Positions 21,994 to 34,616 of a stretch of DNA of 64,000 nucleotides are shown one piece after another. Below the pieces are notes generated by a model that ran no database searches, was not told the origin of the DNA, and was given only the letters and a program-made list of their open reading frames with translations. The stretch is from Heracleum sosnowskyi (Eukaryota; Streptophyta; Magnoliopsida; Apiales; Apiaceae): positions 2,165,001 to 2,229,000 of the forward strand of contig JAUIZM010000012.1 in assembly GCA_030848705.1 (NCBI GenBank), read 5' to 3'. Numbering within the stretch: position 1 is the stretch's first letter; every line of letters begins with the position of its first letter. Both the position numbers and the translations under genes were made by a program.

Positions 21994-22526
21994 CAAGCCT
22001 GTAACCTGTGCGATGCAGGATGAATTTTAGTATTTTTTATTTTATTATCTATATTTTGATTTATATGATTTTAAAAAGTAATCAAATATAATAATATATG
22101 TATGACGTTATTCTAAGTTTTTTTAGCCTATAAGCTGTGCGATACACAGATGAATTTTAGTATTTTTGATTTTTGATTTTAGTATTTTTTATATGATTTT
22201 TTTAGTATTTCTTAACATTTATTTGTATTTTGATCTTAAAAATTCTTAATATGTTGTTGACGGAATAATATCTTGAACTTTTGAATGTAGCTTAGAAAAA
22301 TAGATGATATAAATATTTAATAATAATATGTTGTTGACGGGATTCGAACCTTGAACCCGTAGGAGCATTTTAGATATCAAGAAAATAATATTTTTTTGAT
22401 ATTACATCCAACGGTTCTCATTTATCTATATTTACATCTAACGGTTATTATTTAGATGACCAAACTACATATGACCAAACTACCAACCAAATAGAGGGTG
22501 GTTTGCTTATAATAGTATAGTATAGA
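21994..22526 (-). mobile_element. Helitron, family B, copy 2
   Basis: Shorter copy (533 bp) of the element at 19,830: minus-strand start TCTATACTATACTATTATAAG at 22,526 (given to 20 bases: CTATACTATACTATTATAAG after the T), end CAAGCCTGTAACCTGTGCG at 21,994. The terminal hairpin has lost one base compared with copy 1. It contains one GGATTCGAACC block. Confidence 0.55.
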
Positions 22527-22536
22527 TAGGAATGGA

Positions 22537-22850
22537 TATTAAAAATAAGTAGTGCAATTTATTTTAATTAGTTTTGTTTTATTTTAATTTCCAGTAGGAG
22601 TTGTTTACCAAGTCTAGTTGTACTTGGATAAGGTTGTTCCTAGTTTTATGCAGCTGAATAAGTTAGTGTCGTTTAGGAAGTTCAGAAATAAGTGCTGTAG
22701 TGGAGAATTTGTAGCACGCATTAGTTTATAGTTTGGCTATATAAGTAGCAGGCCTCAAGTTGTATTTCATTGAAGTTAATCACATTCATTTCTTTTATTT
22801 CTCTGTACTGCTCTATATAGATTGTTTACAGGAAGTTTTTCTTTTGTTTT
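22537..22850 (+). repeat. 5' LTR of the copia element
   Basis: 314 bp, from TATTAAAAATAAGTAGTGC to CTTTTGTTTT. Contains GGCTATATAAGTAGC, a likely TATA box for the element's transcript, at about 22,737. Confidence 0.9.
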
Positions 22851-22969
22851 TTGGTATCAGAGCCATACACACTTGAGGTATACACACTTGTCATTTAATT
22901 TCTTTTCTTCTATCAAGTAATTGTCTTGTTGGAAAAGATTATAAGGTCAGGAGAAATCTTGCTAAAACT

Positions 22970-25900
22970 ATGGATTTGGGAAGTGGAGGTAATGGTTCAA
23001 GTGTCGGAAATTCTGTTGAGAAGCTTGTAGGCACTAATTACAAGTACTGGAAGATGTGCCTGGAAGCTTTTCTTCAAGGACAGGACTTATGGGACATTGT
23101 TACTGGAACGGAGAAGGAACCAGCGGACATCCCAACTAATGTCGAACTACGGAGGAAATGGAAGATGAGATGTGGAAAGGCTCTTTATGCTTTAAGAACT
23201 TCAATCGGAAAAGAATTCATTGATCATGTTCGAGATGTTAACTCACCCAAGGAGGTCTGGGACACACTTAAACGATTGTTTTCTAAAAAGAACACCGCAA
23301 GGTTGCAGTTGCTGGAAAATGAGTTAGTTATGCTGACGCAAGGTAGTTTGTCTATTTCTGACTATTTCTTAAGAGTTAAAAGTCTTTGTGGTGAAATATC
23401 AGAATTAGATGAGAAGGAAAAGATCAGTGAGGCAAGAATGCGGCGTTTCCTTATACGAGGGTTGAAGAAAAAGTATATTCCTTTTGTGACTTCAATTCAA
23501 GGTTGGGCGGTTCAGCCGTCTGTTGAGGAATTAGAGAGTCTTCTTTCTAATCAGGAAGCACTAACAAAACAGATGGGAAGAAGTGTCGAGACAGAATCAG
23601 CGCTCTTTACGAAAGGAAAGTACTACAAGAAGCATGGATCATTTGTGAATAAAAGTGGGAAACTCAGTGGTGATAATTCACAAAATCACAACCCCATCAA
23701 ATGTTATAGATGTGGGAAGACTGGGCATATCAAGAAAAATTGCAGAGTGAAGCTTTCCAAGGTGAATGTTGCTAATGAGAAGGAAAAGATGGAACAAAGT
23801 GAGCCAAAGGAAGAGATAAAGTGGGAGCAGTGCTTTACAGTGGAAGTCATGGACAACAAGGCGGAATCAACACCAGCTCAAGTGTTTTACAACCATTCAA
23901 ATGATACAAAAGAATGGATCCTCGACTCGGGATGCTCTCATCATGTAACTGGAGATGAATCAGTATTTACTAAACTGCAAAATCATGACGGTGAACGTGT
24001 CATCATCACGGCGGACAATTCAACCTATCCGGTAGCAAAAGAAGGAACTGTGGAGATTAGCTTGGATGATACAAAGTTGGTGAAATTGGATAATGTATAT
24101 CATGTTCCAGGTTTGCAAAGAAATTTAGTTTCTGTCTCTCAAATTACAAATTCTGGAAAGTATGTTTTATTTGGTCCAAATGATGTCAAAATTCTTGATA
24201 ATGTTAAGAATCTTGAGGCTACTGTTGTGTTCACTGGAGAAAAGAAAGACTCTATGTTTGTTATGTCAGTAGGAGAAGCTTATGTCAAGAAAACAAGCCA
24301 AATAGATAAGGCTTCAATTTGGCATGCTCGGTTAGGACACTTAAGTTATCCACTACTGCAACAAATTTCTTCACATAAGCTATTGGAAGGGATGCCCACT
24401 CTTCAAAATGTTTGTGAAGATATAATATGCCAGGGATGTCAATTTGGAAAATCACACCGCCTTCCTTTTCAGAAATCAACAAATCGCAGAAAAGTGGAGT
24501 TCGAGCTAATTCATGTAGATTTGATGGGTCCAATGAAGACAACAAGTTATGGTGGTTTCCGGTATGTCATGATTCTCGTAGATGATTGTTCGAGATATGC
24601 ATGGGTCAAATTCTTAGAAGATAAGAGTGAAACTTTATCAAACTTTGTTGAGTTTCAAGTTGCTGTAAAGAAGGAGTTCAACAAAGAAATCAAATGTTTA
24701 CGAAGCGATAATGGTGGATAATTTCTTTCAAATGACTTTATTCGTTTCTGCAATGAGAAGGGTATTCAGAGACAAATGACTTGTCTATATACGCCACAGC
24801 AGAATGGTGTTTCCGAGAAGAAGCTGGCTCACCTCACATCGATGAGTCTTTCTTGGTTGCATGACAAAAACCTTCCTCGAGAGCTTTGGGCAGAAGCTTT
24901 TCAAAGTGCTTGCTATATGATAAATCGCTTACCCCCATGGCCTGGTAAGGAAAAATCTCCTCTTAAAATTTTATATCATGAGAAGCCTGATGTTAGTTGT
25001 CTTCGAATATTTGGTTCCATTTGTTACGTCCATGTCCCTAAAGCCACTCGTACTAAGCTGGACCCGAAAGCAAAGGTATGCATTTTTGTTGGTTATGATA
25101 TACACAGGAAGGGGTGGCGATGCATGGATCCTAAGACACATAAAGTAACCACTTCTCGCGATGTTGTCTTTGATGAGGTGTCTTCTTATTACCCTACTCA
25201 GAATAGTGTGGTTCGCCATCAAGAAAATGTTCAACTCTCTCCAGAACATGAAGATCAATTCTTAAATGATGTGATAAATTCTGCACAAGGAGATTCAGCT
25301 GACAATGAAAGTCAGAGTGCAAGTAGAAGTACAAGAGAAAGGAGGCAGCCATCCTATCTTCAGGACTATGAGGTACAATTAAATAATTGTACCGTTACTT
25401 CATGCTTCTTTACAGGAGAAACTGATCAAAATGAACCAGCAACATACGAAGAAGCAAAAGGAAAGCCTGAATGGGAAGGTGCAATGGAAGAAGAATTAAA
25501 AGCGCTAAGGAAAAACCAAACTTGGGAGTTGGTGCCCAAACCTGAAAATTGTGTTCCGGTTACTTGCAAATGGGTTTACAAGTTGAAGAAAAAATCAGAT
25601 GGGACCATCGATCGTTACAAGGCCAGATTAGTCGCGCGTGGATTTTCTCAAAATTATGGATTGGATTATGAGGAAAAATTCAGTCCAATTGCAAAAATGG
25701 TGACACTAAGATCAACAATTGCTCTTGCAGCATTTAAAGGATGAAAATTGTGGCAACTTGATGTAAAGAATGCATTTCTTTACGGTGAACTAGATCGTGA
25801 AGTGTTCATGGAGCAGCCTAAAGGATTCATTTCGAAGGAATATCCGGATTATGTTTGTCGCTTGAAAAAGGCTATTTACGGTCTTCGGCAGTCATCACGT

Positions 25901-26992
25901 GCCTGGTATGGTAAAGTTGCTCAGTATTTACTCTTTTGTGGTTTTAGAGTCTCTGAGGCAGATTCTAGTTTGTTCATTAAAATAGAAGCAAATGTTCATT
26001 TAATTATCTTGTTATACGTGGATGATATGATTGTCACGGGCAATAATGAAGATGAGGTAGCTATGCTAATTAACGAATTATCAGTGCGTTTTGAGCTGAA
26101 AAATATGGGAGAAACTAGTCGATTTCTTGGTCTTGAAGTAGAGAAATCAGATGATGGCTACTTTATATCTCAAAGAGGCTATGCAAAGGATCTGCTGCGA
26201 CGTTTTAGTATGGAGGAGTCTAAAGAAAAGGCTATTCCTATGGAGTCTTGTCTCAAATTAACAAAGAACAGGGGAGAGTTGTTGGATGATGCAACACCAT
26301 TTCGACAACTTATGGGTAGTTTAATATATTTAACTATCACAAGACCTGAGCTTTGTTACTCAGTTGGTGTGATATCACAATTTATGCAGTTTCCAACAAA
26401 TAAACATTGGGATGCAGCAAAAAGGATTCTGTGATACATTAAAGGGACTCTGGATTATGGTTTAATGTATAGAAGGTGTGAAGAGATCAGACTAACTGGC
26501 TGCACTGATGCAGATTGGGCAGGAAATGTCGATGATAGGCATTCAACTACTGGATATTGTTTTAGTATAGGCTCAGCTATGGTGTCCTGGTGCAGTAAGA
26601 AACAACCAATTGTTGCACTGTCTAGTACGGAAGCAGAGTATGTGGCAGCAAGCATGGCGGCACAAGAGTGTATGTGGCTGAAGGGACTAGTGAGGAGTAT
26701 GCTTGGTGAATTTAATTATACTATACAGCTTAAGTGTGATAATGAAAGTGCTATCAAGCTTACTGGAAATCCAGTTTTTCATGGACGAATGAAGCACATT
26801 GAAGTTCGCTATCATTACATTCGAGAAACGGTGCTTAATCATGATATTGAATTAGAAAGTGTGTCAACAAATGATCAGGTGGCAGATATCTTCACAAAGG
26901 CTCTGGGAAAGCCTAAGTTTGAGTTTCACAGAAGTTCACTTGGAGTTGTTGATCGTAAGTTTGCACTAAGGAGGGGTATTAAAAATAAGTAG
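22970..26992 (+). pseudogene. Copia gag-pol polyprotein with three in-frame stops
   Basis: One frame of 1,341 codons with no frameshift but stops at 24,719 (TAA), 25,742 (TGA) and 26,432 (TGA). Order of domains: gag (from KLVGTNYKYWK, about residue 18), zinc knuckle CYRCGKTGHIKKNC (about 245-258), aspartic protease with DSG in WILDSGCSHH (about 320), GAG-pre-integrase IWHARLGHL (about 447), integrase core with HVDLMGP and LVDDCSRYAW, reverse transcriptase with YVDD in LLYVDDMIVTG (about 1,015), and RNase H from TDADWAGNVDDRHSTTG. This order (integrase before reverse transcriptase) defines Ty1-copia. The reading frame runs through the polypurine tract into the 3' LTR. Two of the three stops are TGA, consistent with C-to-T or G-to-A change of methylated cytosine. 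The product cannot be made in full. Confidence 0.93.
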
Positions 26993-27295
26993 TGCAACTT
27001 ATTTTAATTAGTTTTGTTTTATTTTAATTTCCAGTAGGAGTTGTTTACCAAGTCAATGCTAGTTGTACTTGGATAAGGTTGTTCCTAGTTTTATGCAGCT
27101 GAATAAGTTAGTGTCGTTTAGGAAGTTCAGAAATAAGTGCTGTAGTGGAGAATTTGTAGCACGCATTAGTTTATAGTTTGGCTATATAAGTAGCAGGCCT
27201 CAAGTTGTATTTCATTGAAGTTAATCACATTCATTTCTTTTATTTCTCTGTACTGCTCTATATAGATTGTTTACAGGAAGTTTTTCTTTTGTTTT
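26977..27295 (+). repeat. 3' LTR of the copia element
   Basis: 319 bp. Aligned by eye with the 5' LTR: one base change (GCAACTT for GCAATTT) and an extra AATGC after ACCAAGTC. Includes the last 16 bases of the gag-pol frame. Confidence 0.9.
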
Positions 27296-27391
27296 AAGAG
27301 AGGTACGTGATAAGTGGAATTTCCAAATCGATTTCAACTTGTAGCACTGCCTCTTTATTTTTCATATTCGATTTCTAACTTTAAAGTGGAA
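27296..27391 (-). pseudogene. Right half of the broken glucanase promoter
   Basis: GAGAGGTACGTGATAAGTGG and TTTCCAAATCGATTTCAACTT match the region just upstream of the glucanase-2 TATA box (GGTACGTGAGAAGTGGAGCT, 44.30 kb). It continues the half at 19,766-19,825, from which it is separated by 7.5 kb of Helitrons and the copia element. Confidence 0.75.
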
Positions 27392-27420
27392 CTAGCGTAA
27401 AAGCCCGTGCGAGGCACGGG
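27392..27420 (-). mobile_element. Helitron 3' terminus, minus strand
   Basis: CTAG at 27,392-27,395, then GCGTAAAAG, then a perfect hairpin CCCGTGCGAGGCACGGG (27,404-27,420). On the minus strand this is hairpin, spacer, CTAG, followed by T. The matching 5' end was not found, so the length is unknown. Confidence 0.55.
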
Positions 27421-28117
27421 CCTGTTTATACACTCGAATAATTTCTCACACAAACATGTATATATATTGAAATAATTTTTATAATTAGAAATGTGGTAAA
27501 AGATAATATTTCGAATTTATCTTATATTTGTTTAGTATTTTTTAAATATTTTTTAATTTCATAAAATTTGAATTAATTTCTATAAGATAAAGATTAAATG
27601 ATTATTTTTAATTACCAAAATATATATTTAGTTTTAAATGATGTAAAATGAATTTTATCAAATTCAACAATTGAATATAATAAAAATAATTAAACAATTT
27701 TTTAAATCCATACTCAATTATATTTTTATGTATAATTTATGTTCTGAAAGTTGGTGTTTAATAATCCCGATAATCGTTAGACGGTAACTAATCGCTTTGA
27801 TTATGTTAAAATCGGTTTTGATAAAAGTTGGGTCTAATCCTTCCAATATTTGCCTGATTTGTAAATTTTAGGAAATTTATAGGTAAAAGTTCCAAAATTA
27901 AAAGGTTGAAATTTGAATAAAAAATAATAACAACATTTTTTTGTATCCTTAGTTCATATTTTAGACGGTCAAAATCACAAATTCTCTTAATTTTATCTCA
28001 CAACTTGATCACTAATCCAAAATTTAAATCTATAAATTTTATTTTTTTCAATCATAATATGTTTTTAAATAAATTTAAATTATGTGATAATATACATATA
28101 ATTAAAATTATTACACA

Positions 28118-28149
<32 letters not shown>

Positions 28150-28561
28150 ATTGATCCACACTAATCATTCTAATAATCTTTAATTATCCGATTTAATCCA
28201 TAGGTAATACATCCACGGATTACTCCAATTATAATTGTTCATGATTTACCAACCTGATCAAACTGAACTAACCCTCGCTCTCTTTTCGGCCGACCAAGCC
28301 AAGTCTACCCAACCAATTTAAATAGGTTGGGTATGAGTTTTATATTTTTTCGACCGACCCTACCCAACCCGATTTAAGTTACAAATTTTGTTCAATAATA
28401 TTTATACAAACACGCGCGCGCACACACACACACATATATATATATACACAAATTATATACTACCATACATTATATGATATATCGTACTTTTCAATTATAG
28501 ATGTAATTACATTTTATGCATATGCACACAATTTACAACATAATTTACATTACTAAAATTA
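27421..28561. other. AT-rich non-coding DNA with microsatellites
   Basis: No gene. (TA)n at about 28,118-28,142 and a CG/CA/TA compound microsatellite at 28,411-28,446. Around 28,260-28,370 words such as CTACCCAACC and ACCGACC recur, as they do at 36.56-36.78 kb on the other side of the CACTA element. Confidence 0.6.
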
Positions 28562-29249
28562 CACTACACCATAAATGGCCTATGGCAAGCCCTGAAAACT
28601 GTTGGCAAATGTCCAAAATATGTTGCTGTAGGCCCAAAAATTTCAAAGCCAACACTTTTTCTGTGTTGGTTTTTTTGATGTTGCCTTTGGGGTCTATGCC
28701 AACATTATTGTCCTCTATGGCAACATGAGTTTTGTTGTTGTAATAGACTGCTATGGCAACAATATTTTTACCCTATACCAACAAAATATCTATGTTGCCT
28801 TTGTGTTATATTTTCAATAAAATGAAGTGGGACCCACCTATAGGGTCCAATGTGGGACCCACCTATGGGGTCCAATGTGGGTCCCACATTTATGCCAACA
28901 CAATTTTTAGCTCTAGCAACATTTTGTTATACATTATTTGTTCTATTTGCCAACACTTTATAGCATCAATAGCAACAGTTTTCTATTTACAAATAAAAAC
29001 ACACAAACTGTATATATAAATACCAGACCCAACCAAATCAACAAAGCAACCTGTTTTTTCATTCCCACCAGACAACATCATACTAGATAATAATCCAAAC
29101 TTACAATCTAGATTCAACCACAAATTCAACTAAGCAGAAAAGTATCTCCAAACACAATCATCAACCAACTAGTCGCAATGTCTAAGTAGAAACGACTATA
29201 CTAACAGCAAAGGTAATAGTCTAAAATATAAAGACATCCCAGAATTAAA

Positions 29250-32200
29250 CTAAGAGCTGGTGCCACCAGTCACAGGAGTACCATCTTCATGATCAGTCGA
29301 GATGGTCGCACAAAGCTCCCCGAGATCAACATTGATGTCTGGGTTCGCTTCGCTTAATTTTTTAAGCATATGTGTTAAGTTTTTCTGGAGCTTTTTGTTA
29401 ACCTGTGCATCCACTTCTTCCTGCATTTTCTTTCTGACTTTCGCCTCGACTTCTTCAACAAGACTTTCCCTTATCTTGCTTGTCAGGTCCTGTACATAGG
29501 TCCCTTTTGGAGCTGTTGCAGAAATTTTTGATGGATTAGAAGATATCCCAATGAGCCAAGACGGACCATGTAATTTTCCATCAGTAATCAATTCTTGAAT
29601 ATCCTCTCCTGATGTGCCGATATTCTTCTTAATCTTTTCCTAAAAAATTAAGACACATCAACAATAAAATAAAATTAGTCAATTGTTAAAATACAACGGT
29701 TGTGAATTACAGGTTATTTGATTAAAAAAAACTGAATACTTACAATTCTGTAGTTGATCACTGAAGGATCGGTCTGATATTTGCGTCCTGCTCTTCGCTT
29801 ACGAGTTTTAATAAAAACCCTTCCCTGTGATGGTTCACCGTCATCTGGTCTCTTTTTTTTCTACGAAAATGATCAAACAAGACAATATAGCAAGCTCAGT
29901 TATTTGCGACTTAGAGGAAATTTTCATATTTAATCATGTAAAAACAAAGTGGCCAGGGGTTAATTATCAAACAAATTATAAAAGAAAACATAATTGGCTC
30001 TTAAAAGCCTAACCCCAACCTGACTTCCACACCGCAGAATCCATCGAACTAATTAAGGAACACATTTAACAATAAAAATATAACACGAAATTGACACATT
30101 GAATTTATAAAATTACATAAACATCAAATATTTAGTGTCAGACTTTTACAAAAAATATTATATACACAGTTATACATATGAATATGAGACTACACGTAAA
30201 AATCAAATAACAAAATTACATATAATCACTACACTAATGCATGCAAACTATCACATAAAATCAAATATAAGCTTATATTATTGGCCTAAATCCTGTAATA
30301 TAAGCTATCGCGTAAAATGAAATTTGGTATCATGTAATTTATATAACAAGGCAATTAAAATTTGATTTACCATTTTGTGTTTAAGTTGTGAAAAGAATTT
30401 AGGACCAGCAGTATGTGTGTCTACAATTTTACTGCGGCTCTCAGCATTTTTCCTGGCCCTTTCCTACAAAACACATGAAAAAATGAAAAATAATTGGTAT
30501 TTTCTCATCTCAGTTGAACTGAACAAGAAGGATGTTTAGAGTTTTAAGGTTACCAATTTACCTGAACAGTTTCATCTCCCCAATACTCCAAGAGCGACTT
30601 GAAAGTCTCTAGGGGAATATTGTTAGGCCTATTTTCTAGCCTAGCCTCATCAGTAGGGTAACAGTTATAATGTGCCCTCTTCAAGCGACTCTTACGCCCC
30701 CTCCAAGATTCTTGAATCGACAGCATTGCATAGCCTCGCAATTCCTCAGGAATAATATATCGTTGCTTAAAATAAATCAAACATAAAAAATTAAATTAAT
30801 CATTTTATTCTACTATTTTGCCAAATTTATTTGTAGACGCGAAATTGTTTTGCACTTATTCATAGTTAATAAACTACCTTTACATAATTCCACATAGTGT
30901 CCTTTAAGTTATCAGGAACATGACGCCAATCTGCATAAGTAAGCGGCACACAACGCTTTGCAATTGTCCCGAGAAAGTTACTAAGTTCAGATGTCACTTT
31001 GTCATCATCGGAAACAGGTTGGAACCTTTCATTCATGTCAATAACAACTCTGTTCTCAAAGGACCTGGTGTGAACTTTGTCCATTCGTGTTTATCCTCTG
31101 AGTCTTTTAGGACATACAACTTCAATTATCAAGTACAAAAAACATGATAAATAAATTAGACAAGATAAAACCAAAAAGATTAATGTAGTGACCATCTTTC
31201 TTCTATTAACAGTTTCTGCAATGAAGGAAGAAAATTACCTTGAGCTTCATTATCTTCATCATCTTCATAATCAGGCAAGGAAGAATTTGCACCAACCTTC
31301 CGAGTTGTAGGTGCATTTTCAGTTGCAGCAGCCTTTTTAGCATTTTCCTTTTGGCTTTTTCGTAAAGCCAAAAAATCTGCCATTGATCCTTGTCCAACAG
31401 GTGCTTCAGGTAACTCAATGTTAGCAGGTACTTCAGGTATTAGGCTACTCACTTCCTTCTCAGTTGCATCCTTAGTATCTGCGCCATTAGCTCGAGAACG
31501 AGTTGTTGGTCTAGAAAAGAACTTGGTCTTCTCATGTTTTTTGGTTCTCTGAAATAAAAAGTGAAAAATATAACATTTATATTTTTGTAATGAATACAAA
31601 ATTAACTCAAAAAATATTTTGTACCTCATTAGCACTTTGTTCCTCAGCAGGTTCTGGAACATAATCCTCGTCATTTTGTACCTTTTCTTTTCCCTTAATT
31701 ATTTTCGAGTTTGCTTTTTTCATTCCAGCTGCTAGTGTAGGAAATTTGAGAGCAATAAGCACTTTATTGTTTTTTTTTCACATTTATAGCTCTCTGTTTT
31801 TCATAGTCTGTCATATGCTTTTCATAGTCTTTTAAACGCATCACAATCTTCTTGTCTGCTGGTGTTAGAGGTGGTGGAGGGGGTGGAGGGGGTAGGTCAT
31901 CCTGTAAAACAGTTTAACTCATTTATTCATACAACCTCAATAAATGTACAAATATCCAAGTAAACACCTTGGATACATATCACATGTATGGAGAGCTACT
32001 AGTAAATTTTAATTACCTCAATGTGATCATTTTCACCCATGTGTTCGTCTTCATGAGATATATCCTGCAAATCCAATTTCCTCCTAGCACTAGCAGGCCT
32101 ATTAGTCACAGTTGCATCAGTATTTGCTTGCAGCTTATTCAGTCGTGGCGATTTTCGAGTACTTATCTTCTCTGCCTCTTCAACATGTACTGGTTTCTTC

Positions 32201-32742
32201 TTCCTTTGTTGCTGTTGCAAGTGATGAGCGGTAACATACTTGCGCTTCACTTGCTTTTTGGCTGAAAAATACAACAAAAACATATAGAGTTAGATTGCAA
32301 GAGTGAGATAAACTATATAAATTGACAAGTGGAATACATAAACCATATTTATGTGGTCTATGTACTTATTACCTGCAAATATATTTAGCATTGGTCGTAT
32401 AACTACATGCGGTTGCATTTGCTTGAGGGGTTCAGTCTTATAATCAATGATTGTGTCGACATAAAAATCCATATGGTCACCACTATTAACTTTGTTAACT
32501 AATGCATTCACCTCAGCATCATCGGACACCATCTGCCAACCCCCCGTCTCCATGCCTTTGTTTACAAAAATTCCTCCAATTTCTGAATATTGAAGGTCTT
32601 CTTTTACATGCTCCATCAATACTGTGTACGAAAACTCATCAGAACTAATGCCCATTACCACTGTTTGTAATCCACCAACATACCGGCTTTCCTGAAATTC
32701 TCCTTTGTGGTGGAATCTGAGATGCAATATTTTTTCTTCCAT
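29250..32742 (-). CDS. CACTA accessory transposase gene: PB1-like N-terminus, Ptta/En/Spm (Transposase_24) C-terminus
   Basis: Multi-exon gene inferred from coding blocks joined at GT/AG borders. From the start at 32,742: MEEKILHLRFHHKGEF ... YVGGL, like the PB1-like domain found in plant transposon proteins; a basic linker (32.28-32.0 kb: KSPRLNKL); an acidic region (31.55-31.2 kb); then VIDMNERFQPVSDDDKVTSE ... YADWRHVPDNLKDTMWNYV (31.08-30.87 kb), RYIIPEELRGYAMLSIQESW and RRLKRAHY-like blocks (30.78-30.56 kb), an exon at 30.46-30.37 kb (GPKFFSQLKHKM), exons 29,752-29,860 and 29,250-29,639 (coiled coil EEVEAKVRKKMQEEVDAQ, end VTGGTSS). The ADWR...W and KxxHY pattern is that of Transposase_24. 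Borders before 31 kb are less certain, and the N-terminal block may be a separate gene. Whether it is expressed is unknown. Confidence 0.65.
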
Positions 32743-33062
32743 CCTATAAAAAATGCAGAAAATTACATTAAAAACAAGTACTACATAAAAACAACAGTCC
32801 CTAAAGTAAGCAAATGAATAAATAAAATAAATAACTATGCAAATGACTAACTATGCAATCAACAAATAAAACAATTTCAGGAGTACAAATAAATAAAATA
32901 ACTAACTAACTATGAGAAAGTACAATAAATTAATCAATTTAAACATTCACTAATTTAAATTAAGGAGTAATTAAGCATTCAATAATTTAAATTAAGCACT
33001 AATTCACTTAATTAAGGAGTACATCAAAAACTAGTGCCCTGTTCAGATTCTATAAAATGAAA

Positions 33063-34616
33063 TTAAGCATTCTTTTCTCCTTTGCTAGGCTCAACGTGAA
33101 CTTGTGTTGCTGGGACATCATTTCTAGACCAGCTAACATCACCGACTTCATGTTCCAATCCTGCACCATTGTGAATTTCATGTAACATCGAATCATTTTC
33201 ATCTTCATTCACGTATTCACTCTCAATGTCACACCAGTCCCTAGGCAATCTTTTGATAACATTATACATCATCTTTTCTGTTGGATCTTGTACGTAGAAT
33301 ACTTGCTGAACTTGTGAAGCCATAACGTAGGGATCAGACTTTTGGCATAATCTGTTAAAATTAACTCCAGTCAGCCCATATAAATCTTTTTCTTCTTGGT
33401 ACCAACAACACTTGAACAATAATACGTTCAATTCTCCCCAATAATCAACTTCCAATATCTCTTCGATTGCTCCGTAGTAATTGACATCCCCAACCAGCGG
33501 GTTCTGATCTTTTGAACTTGCAAAACTTGTCGTCAAGGCAGTCAAGAATACACCACTATTTTGTGTTGTACATTTAGCATCCATGTACTTTGTGTGGAAT
33601 CTATATCCGTTAATTACATATCCATTGAACCTCTTTGCCGAACGATTAGGCCCCATTGCAAGCACTTTTAATTCTTCTGAAATATTCTCTTTTTTCGCAA
33701 CTTCTTCCTTCAACCACTTCCAAAAATCTTCACTATGTTCTCTCTCCCTTTTATATCTTTTTGAAATGGTCTGACCATCAACTACAGCTCTATGTTCCCT
33801 ACAAATAATTAGGTTACCTAGTTAAAAAAAATTAGTACAGAAATATGCTATTTCTAGAGTATTAACATAAAGTTAGGGGTTAAAAACTTACTTAATTAGA
33901 GATTCTATTTCTTCGTTACCAGAATTGAACAAAATATAACGATGGCATGCCGTCCATTCAGATTCTTCTAAGTGAATAGGCTTGCCATCTTTGTTTCTCC
34001 TTGTACCAATAGGATACTCTAGTTTTTCTGGACAGCTTTGAAGTTTGGCAGAAAACTTGTCATTTTTTGTTCCCGCATCGGCAATAAAGAATCTTGAACA
34101 AAAAATTAGGCATTCATCTGCCAGATAACCCTCAGCGATAGAGCCCTCAGGTTTACTTCTGTTGCGCGCATATGACTTCAATTTATTCAGATATCTCTCA
34201 ATTGGAAACATGCAACGTAGATGCGCGGGTCCACCATATTGTATTTCTTTGCATAAGTGAATCAATAAGTGCACCATTATATCGAAATAAGCTGGTGGGA
34301 AAATTGTCTCAAATTGACAAAGAATTTCAATTATTTCCTGTTGCAGCCTTTTAAGATCATTCAAGTCAATGACTTTGCTCCAAATACCTCTCAAAAATGC
34401 ACTTAATCTAATAAAAGGGACTGCAACCTCAGGCTTCAAAGATTTTTTCACGGCAAATGGTAGTAAATAATGCAATATAAAGTGAGCATCGTGGCTCTTA
34501 TAACCAGACACTTTTCTCTCCTTCGTGTGCACATAACGACTAATGTTCGATGCACAACCATGTGGCAGTTTAGCATTCTTGAGAACTGAGCAGAACATAT
34601 CCTTCTCCTTTATTAA
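33063..34616 (-). pseudogene. 3' part of a CACTA tnp2-type transposase gene (DUF4218 and DUF4216 only)
   Basis: Exon 34,616-33,892 encodes KEKDMFCSVLKNAKLPHGC ... PPAYFDIMVHLLIHL, the DUF4218 domain; a 93-bp intron follows (donor GTAAGT, acceptor at 33,799); exon 33,798-33,063 encodes the DUF4216 region (VNYYGAIEEILEVDYWG ... QVQQVFYVQDP). In complete tnp2 genes these follow the Transposase_21 catalytic domain. Here the DNA on the upstream side (34,617-35,290) shows only an acceptor site TTAG and no coding sequence, so the catalytic part has been deleted. Both exons are open, which suggests the deletion is not old or that the remnant is still tolerated. Confidence 0.8.

Larger units (their letters stand above)
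22537..27295 (+). mobile_element. Ty1-copia LTR retrotransposon, nearly intact
   Basis: A 4.76-kb element: 5' LTR 22,537-22,850, primer-binding site TGGTATCAGAGCC (22,852-22,864, complementary to initiator tRNA-Met), one long gag-pol frame, polypurine tract AAGGAGGGG (26,968-26,976) and 3' LTR 26,977-27,295. The LTRs differ by one substitution and one 5-bp indel (AATGC present in the 3' LTR only), so the insertion is young. The LTR ends are not a clean TG...CA and no target-site duplication is found: left flank ends AATGGA, right flank starts AAGAGAGG. Confidence 0.93.

Noticed and set aside
22537..27295. 5-bp target-site duplication of the copia element
   Set aside because: Flanks AATGGA and AAGAGAGG do not match in any register tried.
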